64,000 nucleotides of DNA from Globisporangium splendens (lineage: Eukaryota > Oomycota > Peronosporomycetes > Pythiales > Pythiaceae), in the NCBI GenBank assembly GCA_006386115.1, contig VFIW01000037.1:333842-397841 (forward strand). The letters are read 5' to 3'. Below are positions 22,142-32,289 of this stretch, piece after piece (positions within the stretch are counted from its first letter, which is position 1; every line of letters starts with the position of its first letter). The notes under the pieces were generated by a model. It was not told where the DNA came from. It saw only the letters and a program-made list of their open reading frames with translations, and did not search any database. A program made the position numbers and the translations under genes.

Positions 22142-22813
22142 ATGGCTGTACTTGTTTTCACTACCGACAACAAGTACGTCTGCCCACAAGAGGGGTGCTC
22201 CATTGCGTACGACAAGCTGAACAGTCTCCGTCAGCACTGCAAACGCCATCATGGCGCGACAGTCACGCTGCGTGCTCAAAAGACTTGCATTGAAGAGAAA
22301 CGACGCAGGCAACGCGAATACACCGCTAGGTATCGTGAGAAGAAGAATGCTGCGAGGCGTCCGGTGAAGAAGCATTACAGCTACACAGGCGTGGATGATG
22401 CGAATGAGCACGGGGTATTTGGGTGCCGATCTCCTCTTCTAGCTTATCGTCAGTCCAACATTGAGGGTGCTGGTAATGGCGTATTCGCTCTCCAAGACTT
22501 CCAACCTGGCGATATCGTAACATGGTATTCGGGTGAGAAGACCGCGTCAATTCCAGACGACCCGTCATATGCAATTGATGTTCGCTCTGGATTTCTCGAT
22601 GGGATTCGGTCTCCAAAACAAGGAGAAGGACTTGCGAGCTTTGTCAACAGGGAAGAGAGAACCAAACCAAAATGCCGCAGGAACTGTACAATCATCAAGT
22701 GTCCAGGAGAGAAGCACTCTCTATATCTGGAGGTAACAAAACCTATCAAAGCAGGTGGAGAACTGTACACTACGTACAGTCGTGGATATAGGATTTACAA
22801 CAAGTCCCAGTAA
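22142..22813 (+). CDS. C2H2 zinc-finger + SET-domain protein, copy 3
   Basis: A 223-residue frame like the copies at 805 and 5965, with one replacement: KPKCRRNC instead of KPKCRKNC in the SET active-site block. This is the last gene of the P2 right arm; similarity ends 33 bases after its stop. The preceding spacer (21663-22141) has one cytosine fewer in a C-run than the first copy. Confidence 0.85.
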   Translation: MAVLVFTTDNKYVCPQEGCSIAYDKLNSLRQHCKRHHGATVTLRAQKTCIEEKRRRQREYTARYREKKNAARRPVKKHYSYTGVDDANEHGVFGCRSPLLAYRQSNIEGAGNGVFALQDFQPGDIVTWYSGEKTASIPDDPSYAIDVRSGFLDGIRSPKQGEGLASFVNREERTKPKCRRNCTIIKCPGEKHSLYLEVTKPIKAGGELYTTYSRGYRIYNKSQ

Positions 22814-22854
22814 CAACAGCATATATACAAATCAAGAGACTTCAGAAACCTTCG

Positions 22855-23647
22855 TTTTCACTTTCTCATTCGGTCGCATACGAGTCGAGTCCAGGAGATG
22901 TTGCAATTGATTTGACGGCATCTGGTGGTCCATACGTGTCATCGACAGCACCTACAACATCATGTGAAGGAGTCATCTGTAATGGGGTCAAGTGTATGAA
23001 CATGCGCAAGAACGCGGTCATATTTATCATGTTTGCCAAGGACGACTCGGACGACTTTGTTGCCGATGGTGTCACTCGTTACCACCTCGTGATGCGGTGT
23101 CACACAACAAATCCGAAGAACAAAGAAAGCGTTATTCGACATAAGGACACATGGGAGCCAGGCACTTGAGTGCACCTGCAAGGTTTTGGGGGACATTGCG
23201 AATGGGTCGACAGATGGAAAGCGTCGAACATTGACACGGTTCGAGAGTTTTGCGCAAAAACGCGAGACGAGGACACAGGTGCGTTCCCTGATGGAAGATG
23301 TGCTTTTCGAGCGCATCGATTTGCAACTCTCCACTTTGGCATGACGGATTGGGCAGTGGTCCAATCATGGACGCATCTGTGGCTCAGTGTATCTGAACGG
23401 ACCGGCCATTTCGATCGACTCGATGGTCGACCCGGCGCCGAAGACAAATCCCGTCCGCGCGCGAACTAGCTTACGTGGTACTCAGACACCGAGTACTCAG
23501 TCGCCAAGTACCCATCCGACGGAAGACCGTCGCGAAGTGCACAACAGCGGTCGAGCGCCACCTCCGCGTAATCGCTGGATCCCAATGAAAGAGCGTCGCC
23601 GACATCGACGTACTACGGATCCGATCCAGCAAGACCATGATGTCTAG
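22855..23647 (+). pseudogene. Unrecognised broken gene at the P2 edge
   Basis: One frame (22855 to about 23130) reads as protein: PGDVAIDLTASGGPYVSS, then NAVIFIMFAKDDSDDFVADG. A shift near 23130 leads to a second frame, SQALECTCKVLGDIANGST, interrupted by TGA at about 23342 and ending in a basic Ser/Pro-rich tail (KERRRHRRTTD) at 23647. I do not recognise the family. The alternative is chance open frames; the opposite strand also has a 134-codon frame here. Confidence 0.3.
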
Positions 23648-23736
23648 GGTCAAATACAAAACGAAATGACTGATGGATTTATATTCTTAGACGTTATTCA
23701 TCATAGACACCTTCGCTTCGTATCTTTATTGACCAA

Positions 23737-25175
23737 CTATTTAACGGTCTCTTCAAGATTCGAAGTTGCATACTTGAGATCATCGTAAGTCTTGGTCAAC
23801 TCTTTCACTTGCCGCTTAAGCAAAAAATTGTCGTGCTTCATACGAATGATCTCGAGTTGGGAGGTTGCTGCCATCTGCTTCGTGCTAAGTAGGTCGACCT
23901 TCTCCATGTATTCCTCGGTGACATATTCACTTGCTTCTTCTTCCTTCTCTCGCTGTAACGCCAACTCGTCTGAGTGCCGCACGTCCAAGTTCAGTATCAG
24001 CAGGCAAAGCTCCTTCGACATCGGATATTTTGGCGAATCGCCCCTGCGCGCGTAGACGGGTAACTTCTTCGAGTCATGGAAGCAAAACGGACATTGTTGA
24101 TCTTGACGCACGCTGCAAGCAAGTCCTTCTTTGATCGATTGCACGTGACTTCCATCTGGATGCCAATGAACTGATATTTGACGAACGACTGTCGAGCCTT
24201 CTTCTCGGCATAAAGGCGCTGAAGCACATCGAAGGACTCCTCCTTCACAGCTTCCAGCACGAGAAGGCGCGAGTTATACTCCTTGCGGAGTACCTCAAGA
24301 GCCGTCCCTGCCTCTTCCACAGAGCGCAGCAGACGTTCGTGATACGCATCACGAGCTTTCTCAGCCTTTTGGAGTCGCTCAAGTTCGCCCTGGACTTGCT
24401 CGAACCGTTGCTCGAAACGGGACTCCAAAGCCAGATACTGAGCGAGACCAAAGGTCAGCGAGTCGATCCGCGACTCCTGCTCCTTCACTTGGTCCTCGAG
24501 GCTCTCGCACCGATCCGAAAGGATCGCATCGCGAACTTCCAGTGTCTCAATCTGAGCCCGATGAGCACTCTTCCACTTCCAGAGTCGCTCAATCGTTTTC
24601 GCGTTCAGCCCCACCCCCATTGATAGACTCTCAGGGAGATCATCGCTGGGTGGTTGAGTCGATTGTTGATCATGAGGATCGACAGACTCGTGGGAAGAAG
24701 CAGTTGAGTCCTCAACGCTTCTACAGAGTTCGGTGGCGTGGATATCCACCGAGCTCGGACACGTGGGAACCACGTCAGACGATGGAGTCTGATGTTCCCG
24801 ACGTGGTCCGCAGCTACGAGAACCACTTGTAGCGTCGCCAGGGGCGACACTACGACGACCAGAGCTGGGATTCGCTCTGTCGTCAGCAGGAGTTCTTCTT
24901 TGGGCACGAGCGTTGCCGCGACGGAGAAGACGCTCCATTTGGTTCTCGTTCTCAAGACGAAGAAATGTTCGCCATGAGTCTCTCTGGGCTGCGATGGGTT
25001 GGTTCGGATCACGATTGTTGATCCGACGCCAACTGAAGAACCGCTCCTTGTAGAACTCGATATCCCCCTTCTTCTTCAGAATGGGAGATATGTCGAAGAG
25101 TTCTGGAGCTGTCTGCTGTCGCTTGGACAACGGACGTTCTTCACCTTGGTTCACTTGGTCACTTGGTCGCTTCAT
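23737..25175 (-). pseudogene. Antisense ORF of gypsy family B (aORF-B), copy B1
   Basis: Starts at ATG 25175 (MKRPSDQVNQGEE) and runs antisense to the element. The first 80 residues (FDISPILKKKG, FYKERFFSWRR, SWRTFLRLENENQMERLL) match the family B copy at 33112-33504 at many positions, although the two have diverged, which argues for protein selection. A polar middle follows, then a long coiled coil (CESLEDQVKEQESRIDSL, ERFEQVQGELERLQKAE). A one-base shift near 24130 leads to a C-terminal part with CPFC and another coil, ending 23737. The whole chromodomain of pol is encoded opposite it. No known domain recognised. Confidence 0.55.
24542..24834 (+). pseudogene. Gypsy family B pol C-terminus: chromodomain
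   Basis: The frame ends in a chromodomain: HRWVVESIVDHED, then FYRVRWRGYPPSSDTWEP and VPDVVRSYENHL. The aromatic cage positions W, Y/W and W/E are present. Chromodomains at integrase C-termini steer gypsy integration toward marked chromatin. Upstream Ser/Pro-rich linker codons continue to the left without a start, since the rest of pol is deleted. Confidence 0.75.
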
Positions 25176-25251
25176 GGCCGATTGGAAAGTGAACTGCTCC
25201 GAAAGGTCTGCAAAAGTACGCAAGGTACTTGTGGCTTTAAGGAGGGGATGA

Positions 25252-25904
25252 TGTAATGGGCTATACCTAGCCATTACATGAAGGTGGATCTGTTCCCAGA
25301 TCTAGTGTGCCACACACCACCTTCAGTGTGCATTGTGGAGAGACAAATAACAAAGGGATTACGGTAATACAATCCCCGCATGCACATGTGACGTCATCCC
25401 ATGACGTCACGAGCGCTCTCTGTGCTGATCAGTGCACAATGTTGTTCACATGTACTAATCAGTACAGAGTGATGACATCCATGTACTAATCAAGTACTGA
25501 GTGATGATTCCTACTTGGGAAACTGCGCTGGTGATGAGACCGACGTGTGTCTGCCACCTAAAGTGAGTGGCTGTAGCCAATCACTTTGCAGGGAATTTTC
25601 CACGGGACTTCAAGTTCAAGTTTCTCGAAGATCTCGTGGGTTCAACCTCAGTGTACCCAAGGTTTTATATATCATATTAATAGGTTTTATTGTGCATGTT
25701 TAGGTTTTAGTTATAAAACCTCTAGGAGACCTAGTGGTGTTTTACATGTAGTGTCAGGAACCATAAGCTCATTTCAATTCAGTTGCAATTTTACCCTCAA
25801 GCCCTCAAGTCGTCTTCTCTCCCTCCAAGTCGGGAGATCGCTTCCTCGTCGCACAAGCGTGTGTGCCGTGTTTTGGGGATTGTTGTGAACAGCGCCCCAT
25901 TACA
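25252..25904 (+). repeat. 3' LTR of gypsy family B, copy B1
   Basis: 653 bp, TGTAATGGGC...CCCCATTACA, with matching TGTAATG/CATTACA ends. It contains two short internal repeats of the TGATCAGTGCAC/ACTAATCAGTACAGAGTGATG type. A related solo LTR lies inverted at 26235. Confidence 0.75.
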
Positions 25905-26229
25905 CTACGGAAACCAACTGAAACTTATGTAAAACTGCTACAGAGGACGGGATATCATTCACGAGTGACAACAATAGCAGTGTCGTAAGACTTCGCAAAT
26001 TTATCATAAGATACCAAACGACCCAGATGGTATTCTGTTTTTTGATTCGAGTCATAACTGTGAGCACCTCAGAAGTGTCACTAATTTAAGCATGAAATTA
26101 GTGACATACAATAGCTTGCTCATGTCAATTTTTACTGTGTCCGTCAATGCAATGAAAGCCCATACAAATACTTAGTCTGTTGCAGTTGCATTTGTTCATA
26201 CAAATCCCAATATGTAATGAGATTTGAGC
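25905..26229. other. Non-coding stretch with conserved motif copy 2
   Basis: About 325 bases with no gene. Positions 26011-26072 carry the conserved motif (GATGGTATTCTGTTTTTTG...TGAGCACCTCAG) in the + direction, upstream of coiled-coil gene 4. The rest is AT-rich. Confidence 0.5.
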
Positions 26230-26234
26230 AAATC

Positions 26235-26840
26235 TGTAAGAGGCTATCCGAGACAGCCTCAAACACAGCACGCACGCTTGCGCTTGAGAGGAAGACTAGA
26301 GAGGAACTTGGCAAAAATGCAACTGAATTGAAATGAGCTTATGGTTCCTGACACTACATGTAAAACACCACTAGGGCTCCTACACGTTTTATAACTAAAA
26401 CCTAAACATGCACAATAAAACCTATGAATCTGATATATAAAACCTAGGGTACACTGAGGTTGAACCCAGGGGATCTTCGAGAAACTTGAACTTGACGTCC
26501 CGTGGAAAATTCCCTGCAAAGTGATTGGCTCGCGCCACACTTTAGGTGGCAGAGACACGTCGGTCTCATCACCAGTGCAGTTTACCAAGTAGGAACCATC
26601 ACTCACGTGTCTAGAGTACTGTTGTGCGTAATCACGCCGAACCTCAATGATTGCGAGCGACCAACACTCAACTCAGACACAGATTGCTCTGACGTCAGAC
26701 GATGACGTCACCTGCGCATGTGGGGATCACTATTATGTGTTTCACCCAATATCTTCGCACCCACAATGCACTTCCACAAGGTGGTGTGTGACACACACAA
26801 AGAGCCACCTTGCATGTAATGGCAGCCTTAGCCCATTACA
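26235..26840 (-). repeat. Solo LTR of gypsy family B with 5-bp TSD
   Basis: 606 bp with TGTAAG...CATTACA ends. AAATC precedes it (26230-26234) and follows it (26841-26845), a 5-bp target duplication as expected for Ty3/gypsy integration. No internal region remains, so an element inserted upstream of the gene at 26925 and later lost its interior by LTR recombination. Confidence 0.85.
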
Positions 26841-26924
26841 AAATCAAATCAAAAATGAATTGCATTCAAACGTTCAAACACTTCACACATATTACTTTCA
26901 AAAAGACACGACGCTGAACACATC

Positions 26925-27936
26925 ATGACCGACAACGAAGTCGCTATGCTGATCAAGCAACTCATCAACGCGCGCGCTGACCTCCGCGTGAAGGACGAGC
27001 AGCTCAATAGCGCGCACGCGCTCCTCAACCGCGCGCAAGCAGACCTCGTTATCGCGCGCGGCGACATTCGCTTGAAGGACGAGCAGATCGAACGACAGAT
27101 CGAACGGCATCAAGCGCAGCTCGAGCGCAAGGACGAGCAGCATCAAGAGCAGCTTGCGATCAAGGACGCGCATCATCGAGAACATCTTGCGATCAAGGAC
27201 GCGCAGATTCAACAACAGCATGAAGAACGAGTGGGGCTGCTAGCAGAGCGAACGCGGCTGCATGATAGGTTTGACGGGCATCTAAACAACTTGCTGAACG
27301 CGCATCAAACCACCCTGCTGAACGCGCATCAAGCCACCCGCCAACACATCACGGATCAACTACAAGGTTTGGAAACGCGCCTCACACGACACCCCAACAA
27401 CGTCAAGAAGCATCACGGATTTGCAGCACTTTTGACTTCAGAAGGTAACGGCAAGTACGAGCATCGACTTATCAGAGGACAGCGCAAACACGTATTGAAG
27501 ACGATTGAATCGAGCGGACCGCACGAACTGCTACAACCATTCACTACAGCCGGGAACGGGGTCAACCTTGGCATCAACTTTGTACGAGTTGTGACTGGGA
27601 TATTGGACCAGCAATTTGGCTCCACGGTACGTATTTTTCTTGTTTTTTTCTTGATGTACTTTTCGCCAACTGACTATTATGTTTTTTTTGTCAGAACAGC
27701 AAGCGCAAGCGAGAGGGTTTAAAATTCGATCCACAAGATCTAAAGTCATCTTCACTTCAAGATTTACGCGTCAAACGGTCAAAGACGCGTATGCAGAACT
27801 GGGTGACGAAATCCGACAAAGAAGTGAACGTTTGTTAGCCGCCCTTAGAGGATTTGACGACCATGTGTACACTAGTGCCTATGAAACAATGCAATCAGAT
27901 ATGATTATTTCACGACAACTCATTCCAGCGACTTGA
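26925..27936 (+). CDS. Coiled-coil / GQ-NG domain protein, gene 4
   Basis: Exon 1 26925-27626 (234 codons), phase-0 intron 27627-27699 (ACG|GTACGT ... AGAACAG|CAA), exon 2 27700-27936 (79 codons with stop, the same length as gene 1), about 312 residues. Residues 5-110 are coiled coil with repeats DEQ(H/L), AIKDAHHREHLAIKDAQ. The shared domain at about 160-230 has KKHHGFAALLTSEG, YEHRLIRGQRKHV and TAGNGVNLGINFV. Exon 2 is helical: DAYAELGDEIRQRSERLLAAL. A competing acceptor 5 bases upstream would give a basic SKRKRE exon ending earlier. It is single copy, flanked by the conserved motif in inverted orientation. Function unknown. Confidence 0.75.
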
Positions 27937-28001
27937 CCCTAAAGGAGAAGATGTCTGGATATCTATCACTGGTGCGCGCGCTACTCTTTTCACCATGTGT
28001 T

Positions 28002-28062
28002 CCAAGTCCGCTTAGAGTATTGACCCAAATAAAAAAGCAAAAGATCATCTTTGAGTTGTTAT
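28002..28062 (-). repeat. Conserved motif, copy 3 (inverted)
   Basis: On the - strand: CAACTCAAAGATGATC, TTTTGCTTTTTTATTTGGG, AATACTCTAAGCGGACTT. Together with the + copy at 26011 it brackets gene 4 as an imperfect inverted pair about 2.05 kb apart. Confidence 0.6.
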
Positions 28063-28078
28063 ATGGGGATGATGTTGA

Positions 28079-28708
28079 AAAAGAATCTATTGAACTTAGA
28101 GTTTAAGATTTCCAGGGGAAGAGAATTGGGGGGTTCTCAGCTATCATATCCTGCCGTAACACAAGCATTCTCACACTTGCGTCCGGGTTTTTCGTAATTT
28201 TCTAGTTTTTCTGGCATTTGTAGTTTCTTCGTGTGCCATTTGTTAATGGCTTTGTTCGTTGTTGTACGTTTTGGCTGTGCTTTGTCAGCCTCACTTGCAC
28301 TAGTGAACGTCGCGCTTCGATGCTTCGATCACGTCTAGAGTCGCAGAGCCGGTAGGCTCTGTTACGAGGGTCTTGTGCTGCTCGGTATGGTGGCCGCAGA
28401 CAGCGGGGAGTCTTGTGCTGTTCGGTATGGTGGCCGCACTCAGCGGGGGGTCTTGTGCTGTTCGGTATGGTGGCCGCAGACAGCGGGTAATAGTGCGGCG
28501 TCCTGGTGGGCGTCGCAGTTGTGCTTCGTGGCGGATTGACCGCGACATAGGGTCCGTAGTCGTACTCATAGTGATCGTGCATTCCATTCCTCACCACCCC
28601 AGGGCCTCCAAGAAGGAGGGATTCTCTCCCTGGGATGGGCCGGTCCAAACTGGACCGCTGAGGCTGGAACTGGACCGCTTGAGCTCTACTGGGAAAAATG
28701 GAGAATGA
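28079..28708 (-). mobile_element. LINE-tailed retroposon, inverted copy
   Basis: Reverse complement of 31557-32118 apart from an internal expansion. Its 3' end at about 28080-28110 reads, on the - strand, CTTAAACTCTAAGTTCAATAGATTC, matching the LINE 3' end (CTTAAACT...AAGTTCAATAGAATTAC) after removal of a short GTGTGTAGATCAT segment. Its 5' end abuts the (TCTC)n tail of LINE copy 3. A 149-codon Pro/Arg-rich frame on this strand is not recognised. Confidence 0.6.
28371..28490. repeat. Three-copy 40-bp tandem repeat
   Basis: Units start TCTTGTGCTG at 28371, 28411 and 28451. The partner retroposon at 31557 has one unit, so this is an expansion within the copy. Confidence 0.85.
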
Positions 28709-31466
28709 GAGAGAGAGAGAGAGAAGGTAATTCTATTGAACTTATGATCTACACACAGTTTAAGAATTCCTGAGTCTCATTAACACTGCTGACAGTGAGG
28801 TGTTTCTAAGCTTTGACGGTGTGGCACCGATGTCAGTGTCGAGTAGAGCTGCGACTTGGGACATAACAACTTGATCATTTCCCCGCGATTCGTCGGTGAG
28901 TATCTTCGCACTCTTGGAGTTCATTGCCGTGTTGGCGAGAAGATCGGCCATCTTGTTTTGTTCTCGTTTTGTGTGATTCCAGGAGGTCCACGCAAAGTTG
29001 GCGATGATTTGATTTACCCGAACTGCTAGTGGCTGCAACTTGGTCTGGCGTATTGAGGCGAACCCGTTCTGGGCTGCGATAATCGTTTGGCTGTCTCCGA
29101 AGACTTCCAACTTGACTTCACAGTGCTGTAGGTAGTGTGCACTGTATGCCAGGCCATCTTTCAGCGCGCTGTATTCGCACCAATTGCTCGTGACTTCTGG
29201 TCCCATGTACGCATAGCCGCATGCTTTGAGTTCCCATCGATTGCTGCGTTCATTCAGGAAGGTGAGTGCCCATCCGCTGCCTCCTGGACCTGGGTTGCCG
29301 CATGCACCTCCACCGAAATACAAACGCCATGCTTCCAGTTGGCGCGACAAGTCTTGTCTCTCCAGTACGCTGAGCAGTTGGCGCAGGCAAATAGCATTGG
29401 TCTTTTCTTCTTTGAGCGTTCTCACCTGATGAGCCACAGCCCGCACTTGCATCACACACGCTGTCCACACACGCAGAATACTTTCTTCGATACTGAGGTG
29501 CTGCAGTTCATGCACTATTTCCACTCTCGTTCTCCATAGCAGTACTGGGATGTTGGAAGTGACAATGAACCACAGTTTCTGTAGTGCTGTAGAGTGTTCC
29601 GGAGTAATGAACCCGAAGTGCTTTTCCAATTCCCGGAGCAAAGATCGTTGACCTGGCGGGGCTGTGCGACTAGCAATATGAGGTAGGAAGAGATTGAGTG
29701 CTTGCTCCGTCAATGTCCGACCCGTCCATCGCCCGAGAATGGTCGTCCACGCGGCTTGCGCTCGCTTGCAATTCCACACTATGTGTGAGATAGTTTCTTT
29801 TGTCTCCCCACATCCGGCATTGCTTGGGCACGCCGAAGACTCGATCCTTCCCGGATGGAACAGGTTGAGCTGCATCGTAGAAATCCGGTATGTCGTCCAC
29901 ATCTGATACGGCGTAAGATATCCTTGTTGTTTCCATAGATCTGCTGGTAGTCGATACTGCACATGACTGTACCATTGATCAGTTTTCGCGACTTCGTTGA
30001 GCTTGTCTATGAGTCCTCCGAGACCTTGATACAACTTGCTGTGCAACCTTCGTGTTCGTGCTCGGTCAATTGTCTTCTGGATGCTGTTTGGGGGAGTACG
30101 TTCATGCACCAGCCACGGACAATGCGTCGTGAGCGGGTGCGGTTTGAATGTCCACCCTACAGTTTTTATTTCTTCTTCGATCATTGCCACGTCTTGTTGA
30201 CAGGTAGCATCCCCAGCCCAGTCGGTCACTGTCCAGAGAACTCCGTTTGCTTGCCGTTGCATCTGAATGTAGTCCGTGTGGCTCCCCTCCGATACTGGCA
30301 CCGCGATGATGGTTCCCATGCCATTGCTGATCCACTTGTACTCTCGTTTTGTGTGTTTCCTGCTCCACGGCTCCTGGTGACTGTTCAACTGGTTGCCTGC
30401 ATCGATTTCTATCTCCGGTGAGCATAGAATGATGCTGGTTACGAGTTTTCGCAGGATGATCATTCGTTTGAACGTGAGAGTCGCCGTCATGGTTGGCAGC
30501 CAAACGGAGAACACTCGCTCTTCTTCCTGTCTCACGTTGAAGCTGGCCAAATTGCATTCCTTCAGGAAACGAACCGTTTTGACTGTATACTGCTCACCTT
30601 GACTGTCGATTATCCAGGGGTTGCCGTTCCACTGAAAGGATGGCCAGAAGGCTCGAGTCTCTTCCGATAGTTGATGAATCATCTGCTCAGGTTTTCTCCC
30701 AAAGTACACACCTACACGTCCGTCTGATCTCCACTCAAGGTCCAGGGTCGGTAGCAAGGATTCCATTTGCTGCTTCAGATCGTCTTTCCACGCGGGATTG
30801 CGTCTCTCTGCCGCCACCAAGTCTTCACAGAGATACTCCCACCCGAGTCTGTGGATATTGCTCGTCTGGTACAGCCTTGTCTGTGCGAGCCGGCTTCGCT
30901 CCTTGGGTGAAATCGCGCAACATCCCCGGTTTTGACTTTTGTCCTGATGAACCTGCTCATGCCAAGCCTCTGTATACTTGTCTCGCGCTCGCTGTAGCCA
31001 CCGAGTTGTCCGCCGCATCTCTTGTCGCTTTACTGCAAGACGTATTGAATAGAGACCTATGCCTCCTTCCTTGACTGGCAGGTAGAGCAGGGAAGGACTC
31101 ACCTTGTGCCTCGTGCCGTCTGTGCCGAGTGTCGATTTCCACAAAAATTGCCTTTGTAGATTCACTAGCTGATCCACGACCTTCGCTGGGGGCTTGATGT
31201 AGCCGACAGTGAACAGAATCGACGGCAGTAAGATCGAATTCAGTATAAGCACTCTCCCCACCACACTGTTGGAGACTTTGTCCGCGATGATCAATCTGGT
31301 TCGGAGCTTTTGCAGGCGGTCCTCCCAATTAGCTTGTGTGATGTTCCCGGTACCTATTTGGATGCCAAGGTACCTCACCGTCTCTCCATGCTTCAGGACC
31401 GGAATGCCGCATCTTTGTTCATGGACTACTGCTGTGTTGAGACAGATGTAGCTGCTTTTCGTTGGT
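28709..31466 (-). mobile_element. 5'-truncated LINE, copy 3
   Basis: 3' tail (CT)n at 28709-28730, 5' end at about 31466 in the middle of the RT thumb coding region. Truncated about 1.2 kb further in than copies 1 and 2. Its sequence agrees with copy 1 rather than copy 2 at most variable RT/connection sites. No target duplication found. Confidence 0.8.
28760..31465 (-). pseudogene. LINE RT C-terminus, connection and RNase H, copy 3
   Basis: An uninterrupted frame of about 900 codons without the RT catalytic palm, which is lost by truncation. It shows what copies 1 and 2 looked like before their shifts: the connection runs through without a break. In the RNase H the first catalytic aspartate is replaced (LYFGGGACGNPG instead of LYFDGGARGNPG) and three residues before it are deleted, so the domain should be inactive. 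The remaining E, D and D blocks (SNWCEYSALKDGL, VFGDSQTII, NKMADLLAN) are present. Confidence 0.8.
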
Positions 31467-31556
31467 CATACCGATAGCATGCTAAAAATGTGGGAGTAAG
31501 CACACAGATTACGGTAATCTGTGACTAATCAGTTGTTTTAGAGACTGAAGGTGCAT

Positions 31557-32118
31557 GCACATTCTCCATTTTTCCCAGTAGAGCACGAGTGGTCCAGTTC
31601 CAGCCTCAGCGATCCAGTTTGGACCAGCCCATCCCAGGGAGAGAATCCCTCCTTCTTGGAGGCCCTGGGGTGGTGAGGAATGGAATGCACGATCACTATG
31701 AGCTCGACTGCGGACCCTATGTTGTGGTCAATCCGATATGAAGCACAACTGCGACGCCCACCAGGACGCCGCACCATTACCCGCTGTCAGCGGCCACCAC
31801 ACCGAGCAGCACAAGACCCTCGTAACAGAGCCCACCGGCTCTGTGACTCTAGACGTGATCGAAGCATCGAAGCGCGACGTTCACTAGTGCAAGTGAGGCT
31901 GACAAAGTACAGCCAAAACGTACAACAACGAACAAAGCCATTAACAAATGGCACTTGAAGAAACTACAAATGCCAGAAAAACTAGAAAATTACGAAAACC
32001 CGGACGCAAGTGTGAGAATGCTTGTGTTACGGCAGGATATGACAGCTGAGAACCCCCCAATTCTCTTCCCCGGGAATCTTAAACTCTAAGTTCAATAGAT
32101 TCTTTATCAGACTGAAGG
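31557..32118 (+). mobile_element. LINE-tailed retroposon with 15-bp TSD
   Basis: A 562-bp insertion bounded by AGACTGAAGGTGCAT at 31542-31556 and 32119-32133. It begins GCACATTCTCCATTTTTCCC and ends TTCAATAGATTCTTTATC. The last 40 bases match the LINE 3' end, as in SINEs mobilised by a partner LINE. I see no clear pol III A/B boxes and the length is large for a SINE, so it may instead be a non-autonomous LINE derivative. A 92-codon frame at 31680 shares its Arg-rich end with the inverted copy. Confidence 0.65.
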
Positions 32119-32133
32119 TGCATTTTAGCACAC

Positions 32134-32289
32134 TACAGGAGCAAGTGACTAATCTTTTGTGTGTTTGAACCCATCGCGAGTGCACACTGTCGCACACATG
32201 AAAAATGATAACATACAGTATTAAAAGAGATTTAAAGTTGTGTATTTTGTTTGATGATGGTGATGAAAGGAAATCTATTTAACTAGGTT
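32134..32289. other. Non-coding segment
   Basis: AT-rich sequence between the retroposon and the coding fragment at 32290; nothing recognised. Confidence 0.4.

Larger units (their letters stand above)
14516..22846. repeat. P2 inverted duplication, right arm
   Basis: Mirror of 5932-14229. It ends at 22846, where the sequence after the SET stop changes from GACTTCAGAGACAACTG to GACTTCAGAAACCTTCG. Its innermost 600 bases (about 14580-15120) are much more scrambled by indels than the rest and include an A-rich insertion at about 14890-14943. Confidence 0.9.
23660..25904 (+). mobile_element. Gypsy family B, 3' fragment B1
   Basis: Contains the chromodomain end of pol (+ strand), an antisense ORF, a purine tract AAGGAGGGGATGA at 25239-25251 and a 3' LTR. 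Everything upstream (gag, protease, RT, integrase core) is missing. The left edge is not sharp; the antisense ORF stops at 23737 and the unrelated gene ends at 23647. Confidence 0.65.

Noticed and set aside
28079..32118. Third palindrome of the P1/P2 type
   Set aside because: It is two inverted copies of a short retroposon flanking a LINE; one copy has its own 15-bp target duplication.
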